A stretch of DNA of 64,000 nucleotides from Chitinophaga sp. YR573 (GCF_900110995.1 NZ_FOJF01000001.1:4004803-4068802); one strand, 5' to 3'. Counted from the stretch's first letter, positions 31,315 through 41,125 are shown. A program made the numbers and translations. The notes: generated by a model not told the origin, from the sequence alone.

Positions 31315-32640
31315 ATGAATACTGTTGTTAATGTTAGCCCGCTCCTCACTGAGGAGCTATTCCAGCATATATGGCAACTTCGTTTATTTACACAATCCGG
31401 TTTAACCACACTGGATGGTTTGCCTTTGCAGATTTTATATCCGGGTATGTATAACAGTCACGCAGGTCCGGACTTTACTGCTGCACGTATCCGTATAGGA
31501 CAAACACTATGGGCGGGTAATGTGGAGTTGCACCTCAGAACGTCCGACTGGTACCGGCACAGGCATCAGCAGAATCCGGAATACGAAAAAGCGATTCTGC
31601 ATGTAGTGTTCGAGAATGATGTGGAAGAGCTGACGACCAGCGGCATTCCCTGTATAGAGCTACAGCAGTATGTTCCCAAGGTATTAATCGACCGTTTTGC
31701 AAGGTTACGGGAGTCCACGGCTTTTGTGCCTTGCGGAAAAAATGCCGGTAAGGTGCCTTATCTTATCTGGGAGAACTGGAAAGAAAGGTTGCTGATAGAA
31801 AGGCTGGAACGGAAGGCCAACCGTTTGCAGAGCTGGTTGTTGTGCAACCGGTACAACTGGGAGGAGGTTTGTTACTGGGCTATTGCGGAAAGTGCAGGTC
31901 TGCCTGCAAACAGGGAAGCATTTCTGCAACTGGTACAGTCTTTTCCTTTTCCCGTGTTCCTTAAGCATCAGCATAGTCTTTTCCACCTGGAAGCATTGTT
32001 GTTTGGCCAGGCTGGTATGCTGGATACAGATTTTAAAGATGAATATCCTTTGCGGCTGCAACAGGAGTATAACTTTATGAAGCATAAGTATCAGCTACAG
32101 CCTTTACCGGGGTATCTCTTTAAATGGTTACGTATGCGGCCATCCTCTTTTCCTACCATACGGATTGCCTGCCTGGCGGCATTGTTACAGAAGAGTAGTC
32201 ACCTGTTTTCACGGATCCTGGAAACGGAAACACTTGCCGGTTTTGAAGAACTGGTCAGGGCCAGGCCATCTGCTTACTGGTTGCAGCACTACCGTTTTGA
32301 TATCCCTGTTAAGAAAGCACAGCTACCCGGACAAACGGCTATACATAACATTCTCATCAATACCGTATTGCCATTGTTGTACCTGTATGGCCGGGAGAAG
32401 CTGAAAGACAGTTACCAGGAAAAGGCGGTAGACCTGATGAGTAAATTACCTGCGGAAGAGAATAATGTAACGGATGGATGGGAAGAGCTGGGTATTAAGG
32501 CCGGAACGGCGCATGATTCACAGGCGTTATTACAGCTAAAGAATCATTACTGTGATGAGAAGCGATGCCTGCAATGTGCAATAGGAGTGAAGCTGCTGAA
32601 GGAGGATATCATTAACTGGCCCCGGGCAGAGGCCAGTTAA
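31315..32640 (+). CDS. DUF2851 family protein
   Basis: A 441-residue protein without signal peptide, of a family found mostly in Bacteroidota. Typical: LLTEELFQHIWQLRLF, then YNSHAGPDFTAARIRIGQTLWAGNVELHLRTSDW (about 45-78) followed by HVVFEND. The first 110 residues with PDF, GNVELH and DW resemble a nuclease-like core (Asp, Glu and Lys/His ligands in PD-(D/E)XK style), but I know of no experiment and treat that as a guess. The C-terminus carries a cysteine pair, CDEKRCLQCAIG, that may bind metal. No operon partner. Confidence 0.8.
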   Translation: MNTVVNVSPLLTEELFQHIWQLRLFTQSGLTTLDGLPLQILYPGMYNSHAGPDFTAARIRIGQTLWAGNVELHLRTSDWYRHRHQQNPEYEKAILHVVFENDVEELTTSGIPCIELQQYVPKVLIDRFARLRESTAFVPCGKNAGKVPYLIWENWKERLLIERLERKANRLQSWLLCNRYNWEEVCYWAIAESAGLPANREAFLQLVQSFPFPVFLKHQHSLFHLEALLFGQAGMLDTDFKDEYPLRLQQEYNFMKHKYQLQPLPGYLFKWLRMRPSSFPTIRIACLAALLQKSSHLFSRILETETLAGFEELVRARPSAYWLQHYRFDIPVKKAQLPGQTAIHNILINTVLPLLYLYGREKLKDSYQEKAVDLMSKLPAEENNVTDGWEELGIKAGTAHDSQALLQLKNHYCDEKRCLQCAIGVKLLKEDIINWPRAEAS

Positions 32641-32648
32641 TAAAATAT

Positions 32649-33056
32649 TTACCAGTTAAACGTAACGCTCTGCAACAAATCAGGGTGTACACTTTTCGCT
32701 ACCGGGCAGGTAAGTGCCGCACGTTCCAGGATAGTCTTTTCTTTTTCTCCCAGTCCGTTATCCCCCGGAAAATCAAATACTACCTTTACTTCTACAATAC
32801 GGCGTGGTTCAGTGCCCATGATCTTCTCTATACTCACCCTGGTGCCTTCTATATTCCAGCCGTTTTTTGCAGCATTGATCCCCATAATAGTAAGCATACA
32901 CGATCCCAGGGCAGTCGCTACCAGGTCGGTAGGTGAAAAGCGCTCTCCTTTACCATTATTATCTACCGGAGCATCGGTATTTATTACGGTACCGCTTTGC
33001 AGGTGAGTGGCAGTAGTTCTCAGCTGGCCATTATATAAAATTGAAGACGTGAGCAT
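32649..33056 (-). CDS. OsmC family protein
   Basis: Peroxide-detoxifying thiol-peroxidase family, 135 residues, cytoplasmic. The two active cysteines are in VATALGSCMLTIMG (Cys53) and ERAALTCPVAKSVHP (about Cys115); GERFSPTDLVATAL is the family's conserved helix with the catalytic arginine/glutamate area. The N-terminal strands carry NGQLRTTATHLQSG. Nearest to the YhfA/OsmC type. Converges on the DUF2851 gene with an 8-base gap. Substrate (organic hydroperoxide) is inferred from the family. Confidence 0.88.
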   Translation of the reverse strand: MLTSSILYNGQLRTTATHLQSGTVINTDAPVDNNGKGERFSPTDLVATALGSCMLTIMGINAAKNGWNIEGTRVSIEKIMGTEPRRIVEVKVVFDFPGDNGLGEKEKTILERAALTCPVAKSVHPDLLQSVTFNW

Positions 33057-33211
33057 ATTATCAGTTATTTCCTGTAAAAATAGGAAGAAGGAAGAAAAGG
33101 AAAAAGTCTATGAGATAAAGGCGTGTAACCATTTTACATATAATACGTTATACCTGTTATACGCGCCGCTATGCAGGGGAAAACAAATTTACGCATGAAA
33201 GAAAAAACGTG

Positions 33212-33219
33212 TAGGTTTG
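33212..33219 (+). promoter_or_regulatory. -7 box before the beta-barrel candidate
   Basis: TAGGTTTG, a perfect TAnnTTTG, about 63 bases before the GTG at 33283. No -33 TTG at the usual distance. Confidence 0.4.
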
Positions 33220-33282
33220 TAATGATTAGCATACCAATATAACAAGCCAGACGTTTATAATAAACAAAACAAATCTATACAG

Positions 33283-34134
33283 GTGAAAAAACTACACTTA
33301 TTCGTGCTCTTACTACTGGTAGTGGGCGGCTTGCAGGCTCAGGACAACAGCTCAACAGAGAAGTCCCCAAAAGAGGAGCGGGAGCAGAAAAAGTTGAAAC
33401 GTATTTCATTATTTAAACAGCTGGAAGAAGGGGAGAACTTATACCAGAGAGAATTCTCTGTAGGTGCCCGTATCAATACGGATGGCTGGAGCGGTTTCCT
33501 GGAAATGGGCCGTCGCAAATCCAGGGAAAAAGTAACCTACTATCAGTTTGAGTTTGCAGAGAAGAAAAATCCCAAAGAAGATAAAAAGCCAGGTTCCATA
33601 AAAGATATTGACCAGTATGGTTTTGTATATTCTGAAAAACCGTACATCTACGGTAAGAAGAATAACTTCTACCAGGCAAAACTGGGTATTGGGCAGCAAC
33701 GCCTGATCGGGGGAAAAGGTAATAAGAATGGCGTACTGGTGAATGCTATCTTTTATGGTGGTTTGTCCGTTGGCCTCTTAAAGCCTTATTACCTAAACGT
33801 AATAGATCCTAACACAGGCGATGCTGTACAGGTTAAATACGGCGAAAACGCCGCATATGACCAGGCATTTACTGACAGGTCTTCTATTATCGGCGGTGCC
33901 GGCTTCGGCAAAGGCTGGGGAGAAGTGACCATCGTACCTGGTGCACATGCTAAAACAGGGTTACGGTTCGACTGGGCCCGGTTCAATGAAGTAGTAAGCG
34001 CCCTGGAAGTAGGGGTAAATGCGGAATATTACACCAAAGACATCCCGTTAATGGTTTTCCAGCCTGATAAGAAGTTCTTTTTTAATGCATATTTAGCCTT
34101 ACAGTTCGGAAAGCGCTGGGACAAGAAGAAATAA
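33283..34134 (+). CDS. Exported protein, probable outer-membrane beta-barrel
   Basis: A 283-residue protein with a signal peptide (KKLHLFVLLLLVVGGLQAQ). I accept GTG at 33283 as start since no ATG gives the full signal. After a basic, charged stretch (EREQKKLKRISLFKQLEEGENL) come alternating-residue strands: REFSVGARINTDGWSGFLEMGRR, VTYYQFEFAEKK, YQAKLGIGQQRLIG, GVLVNAIFYGGLSVGLLKPYY, HAKTGLRFDWARF, ALEVGVNAEYY and the closing FFFNAYLALQFGKRWDKKK. The pattern suggests a small porin-like barrel of 8-10 strands. No family recognised. Precedes lipA by 42 bases, but lipA has its own -7 box. Confidence 0.7.
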   Translation: MKKLHLFVLLLLVVGGLQAQDNSSTEKSPKEEREQKKLKRISLFKQLEEGENLYQREFSVGARINTDGWSGFLEMGRRKSREKVTYYQFEFAEKKNPKEDKKPGSIKDIDQYGFVYSEKPYIYGKKNNFYQAKLGIGQQRLIGGKGNKNGVLVNAIFYGGLSVGLLKPYYLNVIDPNTGDAVQVKYGENAAYDQAFTDRSSIIGGAGFGKGWGEVTIVPGAHAKTGLRFDWARFNEVVSALEVGVNAEYYTKDIPLMVFQPDKKFFFNAYLALQFGKRWDKKK

Positions 34135-34146
34135 GCAGATAAGTAG

Positions 34147-34154
34147 TAAATTTG
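34147..34154 (+). promoter_or_regulatory. -7 box before lipA
   Basis: TAAATTTG, a perfect TAnnTTTG, 22 bases before the ATG at 34177. Confidence 0.45.
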
Positions 34155-34176
34155 TAGCCTAAAGAAAGGATCAGAG

Positions 34177-35103
34177 ATGGAAGAAACACTCATAACTACT
34201 TCAACACCATGCAGTACGGCACCTGCCACAACGGATGTTCCAAGGGTTAAAAAACCGGACTGGCTTCGTGTTAAGCTGCCAATAGGAGAAAGCTATAAAC
34301 AGGTTCGTAACCTGGTTGATACACATAAATTACACACCATTTGCGAAAGCGGTAACTGTCCTAATATGGGAGAGTGCTGGGGAGCCGGTACTGCTACCTT
34401 CATGATATTAGGTAATATCTGCACACGTAGCTGTGGTTTTTGCGCCGTTGCTACCGGCAGACCTGAGGCTGTTGATTATGACGAACCTCAGCGTGTAGCT
34501 GAAGCTATTTACCTGATGAAGGTAAAACATGCGGTAATCACTTCTGTAGACAGGGACGAACTGAAAGATGGCGGCTCCATTATATGGGCCAACACTATCA
34601 AGGCTATCCGGGCATTAAACGCGGATACCACCCTGGAAACCCTGATCCCGGACTTCCGTGGACAATGGGAGAACCTTCAACGCATCATCGAAGTAGCCCC
34701 TGAAGTGGTGTCTCATAACCTGGAAACAGTGGAAAGACTCACCAAACAGGTACGTATACAGGCCAAATACCACCGTAGCCTGGAAGTAATACGCCGTCTG
34801 AAAGATGGGGGTATGCGCACCAAAAGCGGTATCATGCTGGGATTAGGCGAAAACAAAGAAGAAGTAGTACAGGCCATGCAGGATCTTTACGACAATGGCT
34901 GTGATGTGATAACCCTGGGCCAATACCTGCAACCCACTCCAAAACATTTACCCGTAGTACGTTTTGTACACCCTGATGAATTCGCGGAATTGCGTGAAAT
35001 AGGCTACAACATGGGCCTCGATTATGTTGAATCGGGACCACTGGTAAGGTCTTCCTATCATGCAGAGAAGCATATTCATAGTGGACGTACACTTAACAAA
35101 TAA
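34177..35103 (+). CDS. lipA: Lipoyl synthase
   Basis: Radical-SAM enzyme that inserts two sulfurs into octanoyl groups on lipoyl domains (needed by GcvH and the 2-oxoacid dehydrogenases). 308 residues. Both Fe-S clusters are visible: the auxiliary cluster cysteines C56, C61, C67 in CESGNCPNMGEC and the radical-SAM CxxxCxxC at C82, C86, C89 (CTRSCGFC), plus the C-terminal RSSYHAEKH motif whose serine binds the auxiliary cluster. The downstream terminator is strong. Monocistronic. Confidence 0.96.
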   Translation: MEETLITTSTPCSTAPATTDVPRVKKPDWLRVKLPIGESYKQVRNLVDTHKLHTICESGNCPNMGECWGAGTATFMILGNICTRSCGFCAVATGRPEAVDYDEPQRVAEAIYLMKVKHAVITSVDRDELKDGGSIIWANTIKAIRALNADTTLETLIPDFRGQWENLQRIIEVAPEVVSHNLETVERLTKQVRIQAKYHRSLEVIRRLKDGGMRTKSGIMLGLGENKEEVVQAMQDLYDNGCDVITLGQYLQPTPKHLPVVRFVHPDEFAELREIGYNMGLDYVESGPLVRSSYHAEKHIHSGRTLNK

Positions 35104-35112
35104 TGAACTGAT

Positions 35113-35147
35113 TAAAAAAATCCATCAACGGTGATGGATTTTTTTAT
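35113..35147 (+). terminator. Terminator after lipA
   Basis: TCCATCA (35121-35127) pairs with TGATGGA (35132-35138), flanked by seven A and seven T. Confidence 0.88.
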
Positions 35148-35272
35148 TTGTGGTATATCTTCGCATCTCAATTACCTGCTGACTAACCAGGTAAGACCCG
35201 TTGAAAACAAATCATTAAGCTAAACCTACCTGCTTGCCTATTTAGTGCAAACTTTTGTATTTATCATGTATT

Positions 35273-35304
35273 TAAGAACAATCATGTTTTTATCATTGTT
35301 CTTA
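35273..35304 (+). promoter_or_regulatory. Operator-like inverted repeat before the RND efflux operon
   Basis: TAAGAACAAT (35273-35282) and ATTGTTCTTA (35295-35304) are perfect 10-bp arms with a 12-base spacer, 40 bases before the TolC-like start. Also upstream TTACCTG / CAGGTAA at 35172-35194. No regulator gene is linked. Confidence 0.55.
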
Positions 35305-35343
35305 CGATTGGTCTAAAGAAGAATCTGATTGTCAAAACCTTTT

Positions 35344-36669
35344 ATGAAAAGAGTATTTTACCTGACCGCTGTCTTGGGTGTATGGCTGTGTAATGCTACT
35401 GCATTCGCACAACAGACGCCCGATTCACTATTGTCTCAAGCAACCCTGCAGAACTGTATTCAGTATGCATTGTCTCATCAGCCTGTTGTGAAACAGTCCA
35501 AAATTGATGAAGAAATTACTGAATATAGTATTAAAAGCAAGCTGGCAGACTGGTACCCCCAGATCGGCCTCGACTTCAACCTGCAGCATTACCTGAAACT
35601 GCCAACCTCCTATTTTAATGGTAGTGCTATTACTACCGGGGTGGCAAACTCCTCTTCAGCAGCCTTCTCGCTGAACCAGAACATCTTTACCCGCGATCTC
35701 CTGCTGGCAGGAAGAACGGCCAAAGACGTACGTACACAGGCAAAACAGAACACACACAGTAACCAGATTGATGTAGTAAGCAATGTGAGCAAAGCGTATT
35801 ACGATATGCTGCTTACGCAGAAACAAGTGGAAGTACTGAATGAAGATATCGTTCGCCTGGAACGCAGCCTGAAAGATGCCTATAACCAATACCAGGGCGG
35901 TGTAGTGGATAAGACCGACTATAAGCGGGCTACCATTTCACTCAACAATACCAAAGCACAGAAGAAAACCGGGGAAGAAACCCTGGTGGCAAAAAATGCT
36001 TACCTGAGGCAGTTAATGGGATATCCTGTTAACGGACAACTGAACCTGGTATACGATACAATGAAGATGACCCAGGAAGTACAACTGGATACAAACGTAA
36101 GCGTAGCCTACGAAACAAGGATAGAATACCAGTTGCTGCAAACACAGCGTAGCCTGCTGGCAGCAGAACTGAAATATAATAAATGGAGTTTCCTGCCAAC
36201 TGTATCAGCCTTTGCCAATTATAATTTCGCTTACCTGCATCCGGAATTCTCAAAGCTGTACAGTCATGACTATCCCAACTCACTGGTGGGCCTTCAGTTA
36301 TCACTGCCCATCTTCCAGGGATCTAAAAGACTGCATAACATCAAACAGGCGGAACTACAGTTAAAACGTAGCGACTGGGATGTGGAAGCATTAAAGAACC
36401 AGATCAATACAGAATATACACAGGCCATGTCTGCTTACAAAAGCAACTTAAATGAGTACCTCGTATTAAAGGAGAACATGGATCTGGCAAAGGAAGTATA
36501 TGATCTGATAGAATTGCAGTACAGGGAAGGTATCAAAGCCTACCTGGAAGTGATTACTGCCCAGACAGATCTCCGTGCCGCACAACTGAACTATTATAAT
36601 GCCATGTACACTGTACTGTCAAGCAAAATAGATCTGGAACGTGCATTGGGTACAATAACAACTAACTAA
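35344..36669 (+). CDS. TolC-family outer-membrane efflux protein
   Basis: Outer-membrane channel of a tripartite pump. I start at ATG 35344 (441 residues; MKRVFYLTAVLGVWLCNATAFAQ is a good signal peptide ending AFA-Q), not the TTG at 35329. Two outer-membrane efflux (OEP) repeats follow: first LQNCIQYALSHQPVVKQSKIDEEI... with beta segment FNLQHYLKLP and long coiled helices, second beginning LLQTQRSLLAAELKYNKWSFLPTVSAFANYNFAY and ending RAAQLNYYNAMYTVLSSKIDLERALG. Gene order outer channel, adaptor, pump is typical of Bacteroidota. 47 bases before the adaptor gene. Confidence 0.93.
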   Translation: MKRVFYLTAVLGVWLCNATAFAQQTPDSLLSQATLQNCIQYALSHQPVVKQSKIDEEITEYSIKSKLADWYPQIGLDFNLQHYLKLPTSYFNGSAITTGVANSSSAAFSLNQNIFTRDLLLAGRTAKDVRTQAKQNTHSNQIDVVSNVSKAYYDMLLTQKQVEVLNEDIVRLERSLKDAYNQYQGGVVDKTDYKRATISLNNTKAQKKTGEETLVAKNAYLRQLMGYPVNGQLNLVYDTMKMTQEVQLDTNVSVAYETRIEYQLLQTQRSLLAAELKYNKWSFLPTVSAFANYNFAYLHPEFSKLYSHDYPNSLVGLQLSLPIFQGSKRLHNIKQAELQLKRSDWDVEALKNQINTEYTQAMSAYKSNLNEYLVLKENMDLAKEVYDLIELQYREGIKAYLEVITAQTDLRAAQLNYYNAMYTVLSSKIDLERALGTITTN

Positions 36670-36716
36670 TTAAAGGAAACTGGCCGTAAGGTCATTGAAA
36701 GGACAAATATATAGAG

Positions 36717-37856
36717 ATGAAAACAAAGCAACACATTCTCCTCATTGGCGCTACAGGTGCATTTTTCCTGGCTTCATGCAAAGGCCCGGGCCAGAAAGCA
36801 GCCATGGTAATGCCCCCAACACCGGTAAATGTTGCAACTGCAACACTGGGTTCTGCTATTTATTACGATAAATATCCAGCTTCAGTAGTATCACTGAGCC
36901 AGGTAGAACTGCGTGCCCAGGTAGCTGGTTATATTACCGGGATCTTCTTCAAAGAAGGAGAAGTAGTGCAGAAGGGTAAACCCCTCTATGAAATAGACCG
37001 CCGCAAATATGAAGCCGCTTACGCGCAGGCAGAAGCCAACATCGCCAGTGCCAAAGCAAACTTCAATAAAGCGCAGAAAGATGCGGACCGTTATCACCGA
37101 CTGGCAGAACAGGATGCGATTGCCCGCCAGACTTTAGATAACGCTGACGCTGCACTGGAAACAAACCGCAGCCAGGTAGCTGCTGCCAATGCACAGTTGC
37201 TGGCCGCTAAAACAGACTTAGACTACTCTTATATAAGAGCGCCCTTCACCGGTCGCATAGGTATCTCTCAGGTGAAACTGGGTGCCCAGGTAAGCCCGGG
37301 TACTACACTGCTGAACACCATGTCCAGCGAGAACCCGATTGCGGTAGACTTTGTGGTGAGTGAAACGGATATTCACCGTTTTGCATCCCTGCAAGGTAAA
37401 ACGATCAACCCGGCAGAAGATTCTACTTTCCGCCTGCAATTACCTGATGGTACTGCTTACGCAGAACGTGGAAAGATCATTGTGATAGACCGTGGCGTAG
37501 ATAATCTGACTGCTACCATCAAAGTACGTATTGAGTTCAACAATCCTAAAGACGAACTGAAAGATGGTATGAGCTGCGTATTACGCGTGCTGAATGATCA
37601 GTCAGGAGAACATGTGATCATCCCTTACAAAGCGGTAGTGGAACAAATGGGTGAATACTTCGTGTTTGTCTCAAAGGATACAACTGCAGAACAGCGCAAA
37701 ATCCACCTGGGGCCACGTCTGAGAGATCAGATCGTAGTACTGGATGGTGTGAATGCAGGAGATAAGGTGATTACAGAAGGCTTCCAGCGTTTACGTGATG
37801 GTGGTAAAATAGATACAGCAGCGGCAAAACAACAACCGCCAGCTGCTAAGAAATAG
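36717..37856 (+). CDS. RND efflux periplasmic adaptor (HlyD/AcrA family), lipoprotein
   Basis: Membrane-fusion protein of 379 residues linking the inner pump to the outer channel. Lipoprotein signal with lipobox FLASC (Cys20). Then the barrel-sandwich half-motifs: LRAQVAGYITGIFFKEGEVVQKGKPLYEIDRRKYEAAYAQA (about 65-105), the alpha-hairpin (about 105-170), and YIRAPFTGRIGISQVKLGAQVSPGTTL (about 172-198), and beta-barrel and membrane-proximal domains ending in GDKVITEGFQRLRDGGKI. Lies between the TolC-like and pump genes. Confidence 0.94.
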   Translation: MKTKQHILLIGATGAFFLASCKGPGQKAAMVMPPTPVNVATATLGSAIYYDKYPASVVSLSQVELRAQVAGYITGIFFKEGEVVQKGKPLYEIDRRKYEAAYAQAEANIASAKANFNKAQKDADRYHRLAEQDAIARQTLDNADAALETNRSQVAAANAQLLAAKTDLDYSYIRAPFTGRIGISQVKLGAQVSPGTTLLNTMSSENPIAVDFVVSETDIHRFASLQGKTINPAEDSTFRLQLPDGTAYAERGKIIVIDRGVDNLTATIKVRIEFNNPKDELKDGMSCVLRVLNDQSGEHVIIPYKAVVEQMGEYFVFVSKDTTAEQRKIHLGPRLRDQIVVLDGVNAGDKVITEGFQRLRDGGKIDTAAAKQQPPAAKK

Positions 37857-37881
37857 TTTTTAGAATCAATAGAAGAAGATC

Positions 37882-40800
37882 ATGATTGCAAATACTTTTA
37901 TACGCAGACCCGTAACAGCGATAGTGATATCTCTCGTGCTGGTGCTGGTAGGGCTGCTGGCCATGATGAACCTGCCCATTGGGCAGTATCCTGAGATCTC
38001 GCCGCCAACGGTGCAGGTAACTGGTACGTATACCGGTGCGGATGCCCAGACAGTGGAGCAAACCGTGGCCACGCCTGTAGAAGTACAGGTGAATGGTACT
38101 CCCGGTATGACTTACATGTCCAGCAACAGTACCAACAGTGGTGCCATGACGCTCACGGTTAACTTTGAAGTAGGTACGGACATCAACATTGCCGCACTGG
38201 ACGTTCAGAACCGTGTGGGGATCGCACAGCCTACCCTTCCGCAGGAAGTACAGCGTTTGGGCCTCACCGTAAGAAAGCGTAACCCCAGTATCCTGTTACT
38301 GGTGGCGCTATTCTCACCTAAAGGATCACACGACATTACATTTCTCGACAACTACACCAACGTATTTATAAAGGATGCATTACTACGTGCAAAAGGTGTG
38401 GGTGATATCTTCACCCGTGCGGATGACTTCAGTATGCGTCTGTGGCTGAAACCTGATAAGCTGGCCCAGATGGGTGTAACAGCTGATGAAGTGAAGGCTG
38501 CTATCACAGAACAGAATGCGCAGATCGCAGCAGGTTCTGTAGGTGCACCTCCGCAAAAAGCCGGACAAACATACGAATACACCATTTTAGTGAAAGGTCG
38601 TTTAACGACTGCCGAAGAATTTGGTAATATCATTATCAAATCCCGTCCTTCCGATGGATCACTGGTATATCTTAAAGATGTTGCCCGCGTAGAACTGGGT
38701 AAATTCAACTACAGTGGTAACTCCTTCGTAGATGGTAAAAGAGCTTCTTACCTGCTGGTTTACCAGGCACCAGGTAGTAACGCTATTGAAACAGCAAACG
38801 CAGTATATGCAACGATGGCAGAGCTGAAAAAAGCTTTCCCCGCTGACGTGGATTATGTAGTACCGTTTGAGTCTGTATCTGTAGTGGAAGTATCTATCCA
38901 TGAAGTGGTAGAAACACTGCTGGAAGCATTAGCACTGGTGGTACTGGTGGTATTCCTCTTCCTGCAAAGCTGGAGAGCGACTATCATCCCTGTATTGGCC
39001 ATTCCGGTATCCATTATCGCTACTTTCATCTTCTTTATACCACTGGGCTTTACCATCAACACACTAACCCTGTTCGGCTTCGTACTGGCCATTGGTATAG
39101 TGGTGGATGATGCCATCGTGGTGGTGGAGGCGGTCCAGCATAATATGGACCATGAGAAGATGTCACCGAAAGATGCCACTTATCAGGCCATGAAAGAAAT
39201 CTCCGGCCCTGTAATCGCCATTGCCCTGATTCTGGCAGCGGTGTTTATCCCGGTAGGGTTCATTCCTGGTATCGTAGGACGTCTGTATCAGCAGTTTGCG
39301 ATCACTATCGCCATCTCTGTACTGATCTCTGCATTCATCGCACTTTCCTTAACACCGGCATTATGTACGCTGATCTTAAGACCAAGTGACCTGGGTGCGC
39401 ATTCCAAAGGGCTGAACAAATTCTTTTATAAGTTCAACATATGGTTCTCTCACGTTACCAGTCGTTATTCACTGGGCGTGAAAAAGAGTATCCGTCTGGG
39501 CCGTTATGTAGCAATCATTTTGTTATGTATCATGGTAGGTACACTGTTATTGTTCAGGAATAAACCAACAGGATTTATTCCTACAGAAGATGACGGCCGT
39601 TTGTACATCACCTTCGACCTGCCGGAATCATCTTCTACAGAACGTACCGTAACTGTGTTACGCGAAATGATGCATACGCTGGACAGTGTAAAAGGTATTG
39701 CGCACTATGCTGCACTGGGAGGTTTGAACGTTGTGAGTTTTGCTACAAAATCCAACAGTGCTACCATTTTCTGTCAGCTGAAACCATGGGATGACAGAAA
39801 GTCCAAAGCGTTACAGATTGGTGCTATTGCAGCAGAAATACAGGGTAAACTAACACACTGGAAAGAAGCCAGTTCTGTAGTGATCCAGCCACCGGCTATT
39901 CCTGGTTTGGGTAGTACCGCAGGGTTCTCTTTTATCCTGGAACAGAAGAGTGGTAACTCAGATATCAAGGCTTTTGAAGGAGTATTACAGAAGTTCATAG
40001 GTGCCGCCAATCAACGTCCCGAAATTGGACGTGCCTTCTCCTTCTTTACGGCCCGTACACCAGGTTATCAACTGGAAATAGACCGTGAGAAAGCCAAGAA
40101 GATGGGCGTACAGATTTCTTCCATTGCTACTGCATTACAAACATACCTGGGTAGTTCCTATGTGAATGATTTCACCATCTACGGACGTAACTTCCGCGTG
40201 TTAGCACAGGCCGATTCTACTTACCGCGGTGATATCAAAGACCTGGGACAATACTTCGTACGTAATACAAACGGAGATATGGTACCACTGAATGTACTTA
40301 CATCTTATAAGGTGATGGAAAGCGCGCCGATAGTAGCGCATTACAACCTGTTCCGTTCAGCGGAAATAAATGGTGGGCCTGCTCCGGGTTACAGTAGTGG
40401 TGATGCTATCAATGCCCTGAAGGAAGTAGCCGCACAGGTATTACCGGAAGGATATGGATACGAGTTCTCCGGATTAAGCCGTGAGGAGTTATTATCCGGT
40501 TCCAAGACGATTTACATCTTCGCCTTATCAATCATCTTTGTGTTCCTGTTCCTGGCAGCATTGTACGAGAGCTGGTCTGTGCCGTTTTCCGTATTACTGG
40601 CAGTACCATTGGGTGCATTTGGAGCGATAGTAACGCTTACCTTCCTGCCCAGTCTGAATAATAACGTATACGCACAGATTGGTTTGATTACACTGATAGG
40701 CTTGTCGGCAAAGAATGCGATCCTGATCGTGGAATTTGCGAAAGAACGTGTGGACAGAGGAATGGAGCTGGTAACAGCTACCGTAGAAGCAGCCAAGCTG

Positions 40801-41055
40801 CGTTTGCGTCCTATTATCATGACTTCCCTCGCCTTCCTGCTTGGTATCTTACCACTGGTAATGGCAACAGGTGCTGGTGCTGAATCCCGTAAAACAATGG
40901 GCTGGACAGTATTAGGTGGTATGTTTACTGCTACTTTCCTGGCTATCTTCGTTGTACCGGTATTGTATGTATTGGTAACCCGCCTGGCTTACGGTAAAGA
41001 TAAACTGAAAGCTATGCAGGAGAATTACAAAGTAATGCAGCATACAGATCTGTAA
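37882..41055 (+). CDS. RND multidrug efflux pump, HAE1/AcrB family
   Basis: Inner-membrane proton-driven pump of 1057 residues with twelve helices and two large periplasmic loops. N-terminus MIANTFIRRPVTAIVISLVLVLVGLLAM is the first helix; QYPEISPPTVQVTGTYTGADAQTVEQTV the porter start; GIVVDDAIVVVE carries the Asp pair of the proton relay in helix 4 and GLSAKNAILIVEFAKERV the lysine in helix 10; RLRPIIMTSLAFLLGILPL is helix 11. All pieces of a working HAE1 pump are present. Substrate not predictable. Last gene of the operon; ended by a 26-bp hairpin. Confidence 0.95.
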   Translation: MIANTFIRRPVTAIVISLVLVLVGLLAMMNLPIGQYPEISPPTVQVTGTYTGADAQTVEQTVATPVEVQVNGTPGMTYMSSNSTNSGAMTLTVNFEVGTDINIAALDVQNRVGIAQPTLPQEVQRLGLTVRKRNPSILLLVALFSPKGSHDITFLDNYTNVFIKDALLRAKGVGDIFTRADDFSMRLWLKPDKLAQMGVTADEVKAAITEQNAQIAAGSVGAPPQKAGQTYEYTILVKGRLTTAEEFGNIIIKSRPSDGSLVYLKDVARVELGKFNYSGNSFVDGKRASYLLVYQAPGSNAIETANAVYATMAELKKAFPADVDYVVPFESVSVVEVSIHEVVETLLEALALVVLVVFLFLQSWRATIIPVLAIPVSIIATFIFFIPLGFTINTLTLFGFVLAIGIVVDDAIVVVEAVQHNMDHEKMSPKDATYQAMKEISGPVIAIALILAAVFIPVGFIPGIVGRLYQQFAITIAISVLISAFIALSLTPALCTLILRPSDLGAHSKGLNKFFYKFNIWFSHVTSRYSLGVKKSIRLGRYVAIILLCIMVGTLLLFRNKPTGFIPTEDDGRLYITFDLPESSSTERTVTVLREMMHTLDSVKGIAHYAALGGLNVVSFATKSNSATIFCQLKPWDDRKSKALQIGAIAAEIQGKLTHWKEASSVVIQPPAIPGLGSTAGFSFILEQKSGNSDIKAFEGVLQKFIGAANQRPEIGRAFSFFTARTPGYQLEIDREKAKKMGVQISSIATALQTYLGSSYVNDFTIYGRNFRVLAQADSTYRGDIKDLGQYFVRNTNGDMVPLNVLTSYKVMESAPIVAHYNLFRSAEINGGPAPGYSSGDAINALKEVAAQVLPEGYGYEFSGLSREELLSGSKTIYIFALSIIFVFLFLAALYESWSVPFSVLLAVPLGAFGAIVTLTFLPSLNNNVYAQIGLITLIGLSAKNAILIVEFAKERVDRGMELVTATVEAAKLRLRPIIMTSLAFLLGILPLVMATGAGAESRKTMGWTVLGGMFTATFLAIFVVPVLYVLVTRLAYGKDKLKAMQENYKVMQHTDL

Positions 41056-41061
41056 AAATAT

Positions 41062-41117
41062 ATAAGCATTAAAAAAGGCCTCATAACACACGTTATGAGG
41101 CCTTTTTTAATGCTTAT
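41062..41117. terminator. 26-bp perfect hairpin terminator between efflux pump and anti-sigma-like gene
   Basis: Bases 41062-41087 and 41092-41117 are perfect complements with loop ACAC; the inner core GGCCTCATAAC is flanked by A6 and T6. It should stop transcription from both sides. Confidence 0.92.
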
Positions 41118-41125
41118 TTTTCATT

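Noticed and set aside
33146..33162. GTTATAC direct repeat before the beta-barrel gene as a copy of the 535-589 repeat family
   Set aside because: Only two units, spaced 9 bases, and lacking the TTATATA core; similarity is probably just AT-rich composition.
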